Shown piece after piece: positions 44,235 through 52,942 of a stretch of 64,000 nucleotides of DNA. Position 1 is the first letter of the stretch, and every line of letters begins with the position of its first letter. The notes under the pieces are model-generated. The model did not search any database. It saw only the letters and a program-made list of their open reading frames with translations, and had not been told where the DNA came from. A program made the translations under genes and the position numbers. Source of the stretch: Formosa sediminum (GTDB taxonomy: Bacteria > Bacteroidota > Bacteroidia > Flavobacteriales > Flavobacteriaceae); contig NZ_CP041637.1 in the NCBI RefSeq assembly GCF_007197735.1, forward strand, positions 1,240,001 to 1,304,000, written 5' to 3'.

Positions 44235-44996
44235 ATGAAGATAATTTCTTACAACGTTAATGGTATTCGTGCCGCCCTTAAAAAGGGATTCTTAGATTGG
44301 TTAAAAAGTGCAGATCCAGATGTTATTTGTTTGCAAGAAATTAAAGCTAATGAAGATCAATTAGATTTAGATATTTTTACAGAAGCGGGTTACCCGTATA
44401 CTTATTGGTATAGTGCGCAAAAGAAAGGGTATAGTGGCGTTGCTATTTTAAGTAAAATCAAACCAAACCATGTAGAATATGGCACGGGAATTGATTCTAT
44501 GGATTTTGAAGGGCGTAATATTAGAGCCGATTTTGACGATGTGTCTGTAATGAGTTTATACTTGCCTTCTGGAACTAATTTAGCGCGTTTAGAGCATAAA
44601 TTTGAATATATGAGTTTGTTTCAGGATTACATTACAGCCTTGAAACAAGATTTGCCAAATTTAGTGATTTGCGGCGATTACAATATTTGTCATGAGGCTA
44701 TAGATATTCATGATCCTGTAAGAAATAAAAATGTGTCTGGTTTTTTACCCGTAGAGCGTGAGTGGATTGGTACATTTATGGATAGTGGGTTTATTGACTC
44801 GTTTCGATATTTTAACAAAGAGCCTCACCATTACAGTTGGTGGAGTTATAGAGCAAATGCAAGAAATAATAATAAAGGATGGCGTATAGATTATTGTTTA
44901 GTAGCAATTCCGTTAGAAAGTCGTTTAAAGCGTGCCGTAATTTTACCCGAAGCAAAACATAGTGATCATTGCCCAATTTTGGTCGATATCGCATAA
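44235..44996 (+). CDS. xth: exodeoxyribonuclease III / AP endonuclease
   Basis: About 253 aa; Mg2+-dependent 3'-5' exonuclease and AP endonuclease of base-excision repair. Start chosen at 44235 (MKIISYNVNGIRAALKKG), the family's N-terminus; an in-frame ATG 14 codons upstream adds non-homologous sequence. Catalytic segments: YNVNGIR, LQEIKANEDQ (metal Glu), GDYNICHEAIDIHDP (Asp/Asn pair) and the C-terminal HSDHCPILVDI with the catalytic His. RIDYCLV precedes it. The OmpA-like gene follows after 29 nt, so both may share a transcript. Confidence 0.95.
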   Translation: MKIISYNVNGIRAALKKGFLDWLKSADPDVICLQEIKANEDQLDLDIFTEAGYPYTYWYSAQKKGYSGVAILSKIKPNHVEYGTGIDSMDFEGRNIRADFDDVSVMSLYLPSGTNLARLEHKFEYMSLFQDYITALKQDLPNLVICGDYNICHEAIDIHDPVRNKNVSGFLPVEREWIGTFMDSGFIDSFRYFNKEPHHYSWWSYRANARNNNKGWRIDYCLVAIPLESRLKRAVILPEAKHSDHCPILVDIA

Positions 44997-45025
44997 CAAA
45001 CAAAGTAACTCAATATTTTATTTAT

Positions 45026-45985
45026 ATGAATTTTAAAGTAGTTTTTTCAGCATTACTTATAGTTATAGCAACCTCTTGCGTTGCTCCAGGAGTGTATAAA
45101 GATTTAGAGGCTAGGCATAATACATTAAAGGAAGAAAATAAATCTTTAATGGATGAAAATGCAGATATGTCTGCTAAAATTTCGCAATTAGAGACCGAGT
45201 TAAGTGCATTAAAGAAAGATTATGAAGATACTTCGGCTAAACGTGATAAATTAGAAAACGACTATAATGCTTTAAAATCCAATTACGATAATTTACAAAC
45301 CTCTTATGATGCTTTAGAGAAAAATAGTTCGGCATCTATAGCTAAAAATGTTCAGCAAAATAGAGAATTATTAGCGCAATTAGAAGCTAAAGAACAAGCA
45401 CTTGCAGCAGAAAACACAAGATTAGAAGAGTTAAAGAAAGAATTACAATCACGATCACAACGTGTAGCAGAATTAGAACGTGTTATCGCTCAAAAAGATG
45501 CGAGCATGCATGCTTTAAAAGATGCTATTTCTAGAGCTTTAACAGATTTTGAAGGCAAAGGTTTAACTGTAGAGCAACGCAATGGTAAGGTATATATATC
45601 TATGGAAAACAAATTGTTGTTTGGTTCTGGAAGCTGGGCTGTTGGAACGGAGGGACGAAGAGCCGTTAATCAATTAGGTACAGTTCTGTCTGAAAATCCA
45701 GATATTGCGGTATTAATTGAAGGGCATACAGATAATGTACCTTATAAAGGTAGTGGACAATTATCTGGAAACTGGGATTTATCTACTAAACGTGCTACAG
45801 CGATAGTAAATATTTTAAGAGAAAATAGTGCCATCAATCCAGAAAATTTAACTGCAGCTGGGCGTGGTGAATTTGCGCCAATTGCTTCAAACTCAACCGC
45901 CGAGGGACGTGCAAAAAACCGCAGAATTGAAGTGATTTTAACACCTAAATTAGATGAAATATCTAAGCTTTTAAACGAGATTTAA
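45026..45985 (+). CDS. OmpA-family peptidoglycan-binding lipoprotein with coiled coil
   Basis: About 319 aa. The start at 45026 gives a lipobox VIATSC (Cys17); a longer frame beginning inside xth has no signal and is rejected. Residues about 30-175 form one long heptad coiled coil (ARHNTLKEENKSLMDENADM and onward, SQRVAELERVIAQKD). The C-terminal OmpA domain (about 190-315) has LLFGSGSWAVGTEGRRAVNQLG, LIEGHTDNVPYKG and ATAIVNILREN with NRRIEVIL, which bind peptidoglycan diaminopimelate. It would tether the outer membrane to the wall with a spacer rod. Common in Flavobacteriaceae. Confidence 0.92.
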   Translation: MNFKVVFSALLIVIATSCVAPGVYKDLEARHNTLKEENKSLMDENADMSAKISQLETELSALKKDYEDTSAKRDKLENDYNALKSNYDNLQTSYDALEKNSSASIAKNVQQNRELLAQLEAKEQALAAENTRLEELKKELQSRSQRVAELERVIAQKDASMHALKDAISRALTDFEGKGLTVEQRNGKVYISMENKLLFGSGSWAVGTEGRRAVNQLGTVLSENPDIAVLIEGHTDNVPYKGSGQLSGNWDLSTKRATAIVNILRENSAINPENLTAAGRGEFAPIASNSTAEGRAKNRRIEVILTPKLDEISKLLNEI

Positions 45986-46005
45986 TACATTAAACCACAT
46001 ATTAT

Positions 46006-46065
46006 AACCGCTAATTATATTTAGTAATTTTATAAAAACTAGATATATTTAGCGGTTCTTTTTTT
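46006..46065 (+). terminator. terminator after the xth-ompA unit
   Basis: AACCGCTAA (46006-46014) pairs with TTAGCGGTT (46049-46057), followed by T7; a long imperfect stem fills the interior. Confidence 0.7.
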
Positions 46066-46126
46066 CTATAACGAAAAAATTAATTTTAACTTAGTAGCAT
46101 AAGTTAATTCTACAGTTTTAAGGCGT

Positions 46127-48316
46127 ATGAAGCATTTGTTTTGGGTTGTTTGTTTAGTAGTACTTGCAAGTTGTAATTCTAAAACTAAACAATCAGATTA
46201 TGTTGCTATAGAAGATTTTAAATCACAACATAGGGACGGTTTTGTAGGAGACTCTCAATGTATGTCTTGCCATAAAGGTGTATATGAAGATTGGAAAGGG
46301 TCCGATCACGATTTAGCTATGCAAGTAGCTAATGACTCTACAATCTTAGGAGATTTTAATAATGTAAAAACTATTATTGATGGGGTGTCTTATCATTTTA
46401 CAAAGTCTGATGATGGTAAGTTCATGGTACATGTCAAAGAAATAGATGGAAGTGAAGTAGATTACGAAATTTCTTATGCTTTTGGAGTACGACCATTACA
46501 ACAATATTTAATTGATTTTGATAAAGGGAGAAAACAAGTTTTACGGGTAACTTGGGATTCTGAAAAACATAAATGGTTTCATCAATATAATGGCGATGAA
46601 ATAGATCCGCACGATTGGTTACACTGGACTGAAACAGCACAGAATTGGAATACAATGTGTGCAGAATGTCACTCTACTAATTTAGAAAAAAATTACGATG
46701 TAGACACAGATGCATTTAATACAACCTATTCTGTTATTAATGTAAGTTGCGAGAGTTGCCACGGTCCTGCAGAGCAACATGTGTTTTGGGCAGAACATGT
46801 TCAGGATAGTATACATACGGAAAATACCTATATAATTCCAGGCAATTCTCAATTAAGTCAAATGAATATGTGTGCACCATGTCATGCTAGACGTGCTCGT
46901 TTAACTGAAAAAATGGTGCCAGGCACAGCGTTTGAAGATCAATATATGCTTCAAAATATTACTAATGATTTATATCATGGCGACGGACAAATTGAAGATG
47001 AAGATTATGTTTATGGTTCGTTTCTTCAAAGTAAAATGTATCACGATGGTGTTAAATGTTCAGATTGTCACGATCCACATACTTTAAAAGTTAAGTTTCA
47101 AGATAATAGATTGTGTTTACAATGTCACGCTCCTAGTTACGATAAACCTTCACATCATTTTCATGCTCAAGATACAGATGGAGCACAATGTATAAACTGT
47201 CACATGACGGGAGCTGTGTATATGGGGAACGATTTTAGACGTGATCATAGTTTTAGAGTGCCGCGTCCAGATCAAAGTGTAACGTATGGTACACCCAATG
47301 CATGTACTCAATGTCACCAAGATAAATCAGACCAATGGGCAGCAGATCAAGTTGTAGAATGGTATGGTCCAGAACGATCAGATCATTACTCAGACCATTT
47401 ATTACTTAGTAATAAGCCTAATATTACAAGTGAAGAACGCTCTAGTTTAGATGCCTTTATTAATAACTTAAATTACCCAGCAATTGCCAGATCAACGGTT
47501 ATTTCTAACTTAAATATTACAACAAGTAAGCAATATGAAGCCATTTTAAAAAGCTTAGACGATCCTTCTGCCATGGTGCGCTATAGTGCGTTACAAAAGT
47601 TTAGAACTATAAGTCCGCAAGATCGTGTATCTATAGCTTCTAAATACTTATCTGATACGACACGTTTGGTTAGAATAGGTGCTATGCAACTATTAACAGG
47701 GGTAGATGCACAAATTCTTACTGCAGTAAATCAGTCAGCATTAAGTAAAGCAAAACATGAATTAGAAACTATGTTGTTTACAAATGCAGATTTTTCTACA
47801 GGACGCTTACAGCTGGGAGATTATTATCTTCAAAATAATGACATAACAAATGCAATTAAAAATTACGAATTAGCTCTAAAAAAAGATAGTTTACTATTAC
47901 CTGTATACTCTAATTTAGCTACCGCATATAGTTTACAAGGAGATTCAGCATCTGCATTAAATATTTTAAATATATGGATAGAGAAATCGCCTAAAGAGGG
48001 TAGAGCATATTATTTAAGAGCCCTTTTATATTTTGAATTACAGAATTACGATTTGGCTGTTTCAGACTTAAAAACAGCGATTAAGATAGATCCTAAAGAT
48101 ACTCGATCTATGTACAATTTATCTACCTATTATTATCAAAATAAAGCATTTTCAGCAGCCGAGAAATATATTAATATGGCTTTAAAATTACAGCCTGATA
48201 ATCCAGATTATCAATATTTGTTGGCATTAATATATCGCGATCAAGGTAAGATGGAAGAGAGTGCTAAAATTATGCAGACTTTACAAGCTGCTGCTGCGAA
48301 CCAAAATAATACTTAA
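46127..48316 (+). CDS. octahaem cytochrome c / TPR lipoprotein
   Basis: 729 aa. Lipobox VLASC (Cys16) predicts a lipid-anchored periplasmic or surface protein. Eight CxxCH haem-binding motifs occur between about residues 45 and 400: CMSCH, CAECH, CESCH, CAPCH, CSDCH, CLQCH, CINCH, CTQCH. Doubled-CxxCH spacing (CSDCHDPH...CLQCHAPSY) resembles NrfA/NapC-superfamily relatives. After a HEAT-like region (about 440-545; DPSAMVRYSALQKF) come three or more TPRs (about 555-720). No nitrite-reductase CxxCK haem is present, so nitrite reduction is not supported; electron donor and acceptor are unknown. Standalone gene. Confidence 0.9.
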   Translation: MKHLFWVVCLVVLASCNSKTKQSDYVAIEDFKSQHRDGFVGDSQCMSCHKGVYEDWKGSDHDLAMQVANDSTILGDFNNVKTIIDGVSYHFTKSDDGKFMVHVKEIDGSEVDYEISYAFGVRPLQQYLIDFDKGRKQVLRVTWDSEKHKWFHQYNGDEIDPHDWLHWTETAQNWNTMCAECHSTNLEKNYDVDTDAFNTTYSVINVSCESCHGPAEQHVFWAEHVQDSIHTENTYIIPGNSQLSQMNMCAPCHARRARLTEKMVPGTAFEDQYMLQNITNDLYHGDGQIEDEDYVYGSFLQSKMYHDGVKCSDCHDPHTLKVKFQDNRLCLQCHAPSYDKPSHHFHAQDTDGAQCINCHMTGAVYMGNDFRRDHSFRVPRPDQSVTYGTPNACTQCHQDKSDQWAADQVVEWYGPERSDHYSDHLLLSNKPNITSEERSSLDAFINNLNYPAIARSTVISNLNITTSKQYEAILKSLDDPSAMVRYSALQKFRTISPQDRVSIASKYLSDTTRLVRIGAMQLLTGVDAQILTAVNQSALSKAKHELETMLFTNADFSTGRLQLGDYYLQNNDITNAIKNYELALKKDSLLLPVYSNLATAYSLQGDSASALNILNIWIEKSPKEGRAYYLRALLYFELQNYDLAVSDLKTAIKIDPKDTRSMYNLSTYYYQNKAFSAAEKYINMALKLQPDNPDYQYLLALIYRDQGKMEESAKIMQTLQAAAANQNNT

Positions 48317-48326
48317 CAAGACAAAC

Positions 48327-49364
48327 ATGAAGTACACGACATTACCACATACAAATATTAAGGTGAGTAAAATTTGCTTAGGTACAATGACATTTGGAAA
48401 TCAAAACACTGAAGAAGAAAGTTTTAAGCAAATGGATTATGCTGTAGAACACGGTGTTAATTTCTTTGATACTGCCGAAATGTATCCTGTACCCGCTCAA
48501 AAAGAAACCTATGCAGAAACAGAACGCATTATTGGAAAATGGTTGAAAAAGACAGGAAAACGGAATGATATCGTTTTGGGATCTAAAATTGCTGGTCCAG
48601 GTGATTATACTGCACATATTAGAACCAATGGATTCTCTCCAGAAGCCATAGAAGATGCTATAACACAAAGTTTGAAACGTTTGCAAACAGACTATTTAGA
48701 CTTGTTTCAATTACATTGGCCAGAACGTCAATCTAATTTTTTTGGAACACGGGATTATAAACACAATCCTGACGATCCGTGGACAGATAATTTTAATGAA
48801 GTACTGCACAGTTTAGATAAAGCAATTAAAGCTGGAAAAATTAGAAATATTGGTATTTCTAATGAAAAGGCTTGGGGAGCTATGCGTTATATAGAAGAGT
48901 CTAAATACAACAACAAGCCTCGAATGGTAACTATACAAAATGCTTATTCTTTAATTAATAGGGGTTTTGAAAGTGATTTAGCCGAAATCTCTATGCGTGA
49001 AGGTTTAGGGTTATTGGCGTATTCGCCAATGGCCTTTGGGGTGTTATCTGGTAAATATGTAGAAGGATTGGCAGGAGCAGACTCTAGATTAAACCTTTTT
49101 CCACGTTTTTCTAGATACAGTAGTGTAAACTGTACTAAAGCAACTACCCAATATTTAAAAATAGCACAAGATTTTGATTTAAGTTTAGCTCAAATGTCGT
49201 TAGCTTTTGTAACGCAACAACCTTTTGTAACTAGTAATATTATTGGAGCGTCTAAATTAGAGCAGTTAAAAGAAAATATAGATAGTATTCATGTTAATTT
49301 AAGTGAAGAAATTATTGCTGAAATTAATAAAGTACATGAAGAGATTCCTAATCCAGCAACTTAA
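48327..49364 (+). CDS. aldo/keto reductase (Tas-like)
   Basis: About 345 aa NADPH-dependent oxidoreductase. ATG at 48327 gives the family N-terminus MKYTTLPHTNIKVSKICLGTMTFG; a longer frame that begins inside the preceding gene is not needed. The catalytic tetrad is visible: Asp and Tyr in FFDTAEMYPVP, Lys in LGSKIAGPGD, His in LFQLHWPERQ. The C-terminal cofactor segment NIIGASKLEQLKENI is typical. The inserted region ERQSNFFGTRDYKHNPDDPW marks the Tas/YghZ-related subgroup. It starts 10 nt after the cytochrome gene stop, so co-transcription is likely; physiological substrate unknown. Confidence 0.93.
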   Translation: MKYTTLPHTNIKVSKICLGTMTFGNQNTEEESFKQMDYAVEHGVNFFDTAEMYPVPAQKETYAETERIIGKWLKKTGKRNDIVLGSKIAGPGDYTAHIRTNGFSPEAIEDAITQSLKRLQTDYLDLFQLHWPERQSNFFGTRDYKHNPDDPWTDNFNEVLHSLDKAIKAGKIRNIGISNEKAWGAMRYIEESKYNNKPRMVTIQNAYSLINRGFESDLAEISMREGLGLLAYSPMAFGVLSGKYVEGLAGADSRLNLFPRFSRYSSVNCTKATTQYLKIAQDFDLSLAQMSLAFVTQQPFVTSNIIGASKLEQLKENIDSIHVNLSEEIIAEINKVHEEIPNPAT

Positions 49365-49423
49365 TTATTATACGTTGACCATAGACTTTAATTTTAAAGT
49401 TGATTATTCTAAAATTTTTGTAC

Positions 49424-49460
49424 AAAAAAAGCCTTACTTTATTTAAAGTAAGGCTTTTTT
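49424..49460. terminator. bidirectional terminator between the AKR and rng genes
   Basis: AAAAGCCTTACTTT pairs with AAAGTAAGGCTTTT around a 4-nt loop (49441-49444), with A-run and T-run flanks so that it can terminate both convergent genes; its right end touches the rng stop region. Confidence 0.85.
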
Positions 49461-49461
49461 A

Positions 49462-51006
49462 TTAGTTGATTTGATTACCATCTTTATCAAAAAAATGGTA
49501 TTCTAAATATGTGTAAGCATCTCTGGGCATAATTTTTACCCATTTTTTGTGTTCAATAAACCATTTTGAACGTACTGATGGAAAGCCTTTTGTTAAAAAG
49601 GCTGCTATAAAAGGATGTGTGTTTAAAACCAACTTTTTATAGTCTTTTTTTAATAATCGCTCAAGTTCTTGAGTTATTTTTTGTACCAATATAATTGGTG
49701 CTTCAACTTCTTCGCCTTGTACTCCGTTAGGATTATCTTCACGGGTTTTTATGTTCATTTCTGGGCGAACACGTTGTCTTGTAATTTGTATCAATCCAAA
49801 TTTACTTGGAGGTAATATTTTGTGTTTCGCTCTATCATCCTTCATTTCATCACGAAGGTAGTTGAAGAGCGTTTTTCTGTTTTCAGCATTGGTCATATCT
49901 ATAAAATCGATAACAATAATGCCTCCCATATCGCGTAATCGAAGTTGTCTCGCTATTTCTTGGGCAGCAATCATATTTACTTCTAATGCTGTGTCTTCTT
50001 GAGAATTGGCCTTGTTAGAGCGATTACCACTGTTAACATCTATAACATGAAGGGCTTCGGTATGTTCTACTACCAAATAGGCACCCTTTGCCATAGAAAC
50101 CGTTTTTCCAAACGACGTTTTGATTTGTCTTTCTACTCCAAATTTTTCAAATATAGGAACATTAGACTGATACAATTTTACAATAGATTCTTTATTAGGT
50201 GCGATAAGTTGCACATAATCTTTAATTTGGTGATAAAGTTCTTCATCATCTACTTGAATACTAGTAAAAGTGTCATTAAAAATATCTCGTAAAATAGACG
50301 AGGCTTTGTTTAATTCTCCTAATACTTTACTCGGGTGATGTGCTTTGTGTAGTTTTTTACACATTGCAGTCCAACGACCAAGTAAATTTTGTAAATCTTT
50401 ATCTAATTCGGCAACTTTCTTGCCTTCTGCTACTGTACGTACAATAATACCAAACCCTAGGGGCGTAATACTTTTAACCAGTCGTTTTAATCGGTCTTTT
50501 TCGTCTTTGTCTTCAATTTTTTGAGAAATTGAAATGCGATCAGAAAAAGGAACTAATACAATATATCTACCAGCAATAGATAGCTCAGAGCTTATTCTTG
50601 GGCCTTTTGTAGATATTGGTTCTTTTACAATTTGTACAAGTAGGGATTGATTAGATTTTAGGACATCTACGATGCTTCCATTTTTATCAATCTCTTTTTC
50701 AAACGGGAAATCTTTTAAAAAGAAATCGTTTAGTTTACCTGTGCTTACACGTTTTGTGAATTTTAAAAGGGAAGGGAGTTTAGGACCTAGGTCGTGATAA
50801 TGTAAAAAGGCGTCTTTTTCGTAGCCAACATTTACAAAGGCAGCATTTAGTCCAGGAACAGTTTTTCTTATTTTGGCGATAAACACGTCACCAACAGAAA
50901 AATTGTTACCTCCTTCGTCTTTATGTAATTCAATAAGTTTTCCATCTTTTAATAAGGCAAAATCAACATGTTGGGGACCAGATCTTACGATCAATTCTTT
51001 ATCCAT
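49462..51006 (-). CDS. rng: ribonuclease G/E family endoribonuclease
   Basis: 514 aa; single-strand endoribonuclease for rRNA maturation and mRNA turnover. N-terminal S1-type RNA-binding domain (about 35-125, SVGDVFIAKIRKTVPGLNAAFVNVG) precedes the catalytic core with metal-binding Asp in LHVIDVNSGN and in GGIIVIDFIDM; QEDTALEVNMIAAQEIARQLRLRDMGG lies between them. No long Arg-rich C-terminal scaffold is present, so it is the short RNase G-type form. C-terminal half from about 400 includes RQRVRPEMN. Upstream is a 30-codon basic gene and hup, both on the same strand. Confidence 0.95.
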   Translation of the reverse strand: MDKELIVRSGPQHVDFALLKDGKLIELHKDEGGNNFSVGDVFIAKIRKTVPGLNAAFVNVGYEKDAFLHYHDLGPKLPSLLKFTKRVSTGKLNDFFLKDFPFEKEIDKNGSIVDVLKSNQSLLVQIVKEPISTKGPRISSELSIAGRYIVLVPFSDRISISQKIEDKDEKDRLKRLVKSITPLGFGIIVRTVAEGKKVAELDKDLQNLLGRWTAMCKKLHKAHHPSKVLGELNKASSILRDIFNDTFTSIQVDDEELYHQIKDYVQLIAPNKESIVKLYQSNVPIFEKFGVERQIKTSFGKTVSMAKGAYLVVEHTEALHVIDVNSGNRSNKANSQEDTALEVNMIAAQEIARQLRLRDMGGIIVIDFIDMTNAENRKTLFNYLRDEMKDDRAKHKILPPSKFGLIQITRQRVRPEMNIKTREDNPNGVQGEEVEAPIILVQKITQELERLLKKDYKKLVLNTHPFIAAFLTKGFPSVRSKWFIEHKKWVKIMPRDAYTYLEYHFFDKDGNQIN

Positions 51007-51219
51007 TTCGTTAATTTTTATCCATACTTTTAAGCATAAAGTTATAAGTTAAAAGCTAAAAAGTAGTGTACTAATTAGCGTTTAACTTATGCTTATAACC
51101 AAACTGTACAGATGGATTATACATTATTTTTTCACAGGATTTTAAGCTGTGGAGTCTCTATTTTGTTGCGTAAGGTATAGCGCATAGAAACTCATGTCAA
51201 AGAACAATTTAATTAAAAA

Positions 51220-51250
51220 CCAAAAAAGTAGTTATAAAACTACTTTTTGG
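51220..51250 (-). terminator. terminator of the 30-aa basic peptide gene
   Basis: CCAAAAAAGTAGTT (51220-51233) pairs with AACTACTTTTTGG (51238-51250) with one A bulged; on the minus strand it is followed by a T-rich run. Located just past the stop at 51253. Confidence 0.7.
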
Positions 51251-51252
51251 GA

Positions 51253-51345
51253 TTATTTTTTCTTTTTGTGACGATTAGCGCGTCTACGTTTCTTGCGCTT
51301 ATGCGTCGCTACCTTATGTCTTTTACGTTTCTTACCACTTGGCAT
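51253..51345 (-). CDS. 30-aa highly basic peptide (ribosome-associated candidate)
   Basis: Translated by me from the minus strand: 30 residues starting MPSGKKRKRHKVATHKRKK and ending RHKKKK, of which about 20 are Lys, Arg or His. It is flanked by its own terminator and lies between hup and rng. A near-identical short basic peptide is, to my recollection, conserved in Bacteroidota at this place. Composition and length suggest a ribosomal or nucleic-acid-binding peptide; the Bacteroidota-specific 50S protein bL38 is one possibility I cannot verify. It is missed by length-limited gene finding. Confidence 0.75.
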   Translation of the reverse strand: MPSGKKRKRHKVATHKRKKRRRANRHKKKK

Positions 51346-51381
51346 AGATCTGTTTTTTTTTAGTTAATATTAAGTTTCTTG

Positions 51382-51675
51382 TTATTCTTTAACGTCTACA
51401 TTAGTTTTTACACCTTCTACAAATACTTTTGCAGGTTTAAATGCAGGAATGTTGTGAGCCGGTATCTTGATAGTGGTATTTTTAGAAATATTTCTACCTG
51501 TTTTTTCAGCACGAGTTTTAATGATAAAACTACCAAATCCTCTTAAATATACATTATCGCCAGCTTCTAATGATGTCTTTACTTCTTCCATGAAAGTTTC
51601 TACAGTTGCCTGTACGTCACCTTTCTCGATTCCTAATTTCTCAGAAATTTTCGCTACTAAATCAGCCTTAGTCAT
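51382..51675 (-). CDS. hup: HU-family DNA-binding protein
   Basis: 97-aa nucleoid-associated protein. N-terminal helical dimer interface MTKADLVAKISEKLGIEKGDVQ (in part) followed by the DNA-binding arm region LRGFGSFIIKTRAEKTGRNI with SKNTTIKIPAHNIPAFKPAKVF, the HU/IHF signature. Length slightly above the 90-aa norm because of a C-terminal tail VEGVKTNVDVKE. Upstream of the basic peptide gene by 36 nt on the same strand and divergent from mutY. Confidence 0.96.
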   Translation of the reverse strand: MTKADLVAKISEKLGIEKGDVQATVETFMEEVKTSLEAGDNVYLRGFGSFIIKTRAEKTGRNISKNTTIKIPAHNIPAFKPAKVFVEGVKTNVDVKE

Positions 51676-51784
51676 TATTTATTATGTATTAAAGTTATCA
51701 ATTAATTATAAAGGGATGCAAATATAGTCATTTAATATTCAATATTTCAAACCTAATTCATTAAAATTTAAGATTATAAACGAT

Positions 51785-51792
51785 TATTTTTG
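51785..51792 (+). promoter_or_regulatory. -7 promoter box (TATTTTTG) of mutY
   Basis: TATTTTTG matches TAnnTTTG, 19 nt upstream of the mutY ATG at 51812. Confidence 0.5.
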
Positions 51793-51811
51793 TCGAACCT
51801 AATTTTTAGAT

Positions 51812-52852
51812 ATGTCTTTTAGTAAAACTTTAACAGATTGGTATTCAGTGAATAAGCGTCAACTCCCTTGGAGACAGACAACTAATCCTTATTATATATG
51901 GCTATCAGAAATTATTTTACAACAAACTCAGATTAAGCAAGGGTTACCATATTATGAAAATTTTGTTACGACATTTCCTACTGTTTTCGATCTAGCAAAC
52001 GCAAATGAAGCAGAAGTTTTAAAACTTTGGCAAGGTTTAGGGTATTATTCGCGTGCTAGAAATCTTCATTTTGCAGCAAAATATGTTGTAAATGAATTAG
52101 ATGGCGTATTTCCTGATACATATAAAGAGTTGTTAAAATTAAAAGGTGTTGGAGATTATACAGCCAGCGCTATAGCTTCTATTTGTTATAATGAAGTCAC
52201 AGCCGTGGTAGATGGTAATGTATATAGAGTCTTATCGCGTTACTTTGGTATAGATACGCCTATAAACTCGTCTAAAGGGGATAAAGAGTTTAAGGCACTA
52301 GCTCAAGAATTAATAGATAAAAAAGATCCTGCAACCTTTAACCAGGCGGTTATGGAGTTTGGAGCTGTGCAATGTAAGCCCAAAAGCCCAGATTGTACAG
52401 TATGTCCATTTGTGTCTAGCTGTTATGCTTTTGGAAAACATGTGATTTCAGAATTGCCTGTAAAGATTAAGGCGGCTAAAGTTTCTAAAAAGTATTTTAA
52501 TTTTTTAGTATTTTTAACTCCTAATCATACTACAGTATTAGAACAGCGACAGGGTAAAGGGATTTGGCAGAATTTATATCAATTTCCATTAATAGAGTCT
52601 AACAAACCATTAACCCAAAAGCAATTGGAGCTAGAGTTAAAGGATTTGGATATTATAAAAGAACAAACTTATGAGTTGTCCCTATATAATAAGGACGAGA
52701 TTGTTCATAAATTATCTCATCAGCATTTATATACAAAATTTTGGATTGTAGATTTAGATAGCAACATTAAAGAAGGAACACCTATTGCAGCACTAGAAGA
52801 TTTTCCTGTGCCTATTTTAATTGGAAATTTTATTGAAGCCTTTAATTTTTAG
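51812..52852 (+). CDS. mutY: A/G-specific adenine glycosylase
   Basis: 346-aa base-excision enzyme removing adenine mispaired with 8-oxoguanine. Visible: EIILQQTQIKQGLPYY with the catalytic Glu, HhH motif LKLKGVGDYTASAI, catalytic Asp in AVVDGNVYRVLSRY, and the [4Fe-4S] ligands CKPKSPDCTVCPFVSSC (C-X6-C-X2-C-X5-C). The C-terminal NUDIX-like 8-oxoG sensing domain runs from about 225 (FNFLVFLTPNHTTVLEQRQGKGIWQ). First gene of the conserved mutY-ssb-gldE-gldD order of gliding flavobacteria. Confidence 0.96.
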   Translation: MSFSKTLTDWYSVNKRQLPWRQTTNPYYIWLSEIILQQTQIKQGLPYYENFVTTFPTVFDLANANEAEVLKLWQGLGYYSRARNLHFAAKYVVNELDGVFPDTYKELLKLKGVGDYTASAIASICYNEVTAVVDGNVYRVLSRYFGIDTPINSSKGDKEFKALAQELIDKKDPATFNQAVMEFGAVQCKPKSPDCTVCPFVSSCYAFGKHVISELPVKIKAAKVSKKYFNFLVFLTPNHTTVLEQRQGKGIWQNLYQFPLIESNKPLTQKQLELELKDLDIIKEQTYELSLYNKDEIVHKLSHQHLYTKFWIVDLDSNIKEGTPIAALEDFPVPILIGNFIEAFNF

Positions 52853-52913
52853 CCTCAGATGATTATATCTCATAATTTTTTTGTTAATTTTAAAAAAGTT
52901 GAACTACAAAGTG

Positions 52914-52921
52914 TAATTTTG
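52914..52921 (+). promoter_or_regulatory. -7 promoter box (TAATTTTG) of ssb
   Basis: TAATTTTG matches TAnnTTTG, 21 nt upstream of the ssb ATG at 52943. No -33 at usual spacing. Confidence 0.5.
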
Positions 52922-52942
52922 CAGTTCATAAAACAATAAATT

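Noticed and set aside
46127-48316. Cytochrome c nitrite reductase NrfA
   Set aside because: No CxxCK haem motif and no nrfH partner; motif count and TPR region differ.
48261-48326. 22-codon N-terminal extension of the aldo/keto reductase
   Set aside because: Overlaps the 3' end of the cytochrome gene and has no family resemblance; ATG at 48327 gives the canonical N-terminus.
48378-48686. 102-codon frame antisense to the aldo/keto reductase
   Set aside because: The catalytic-tetrad region of the reductase is read on the opposite strand; no start signals.
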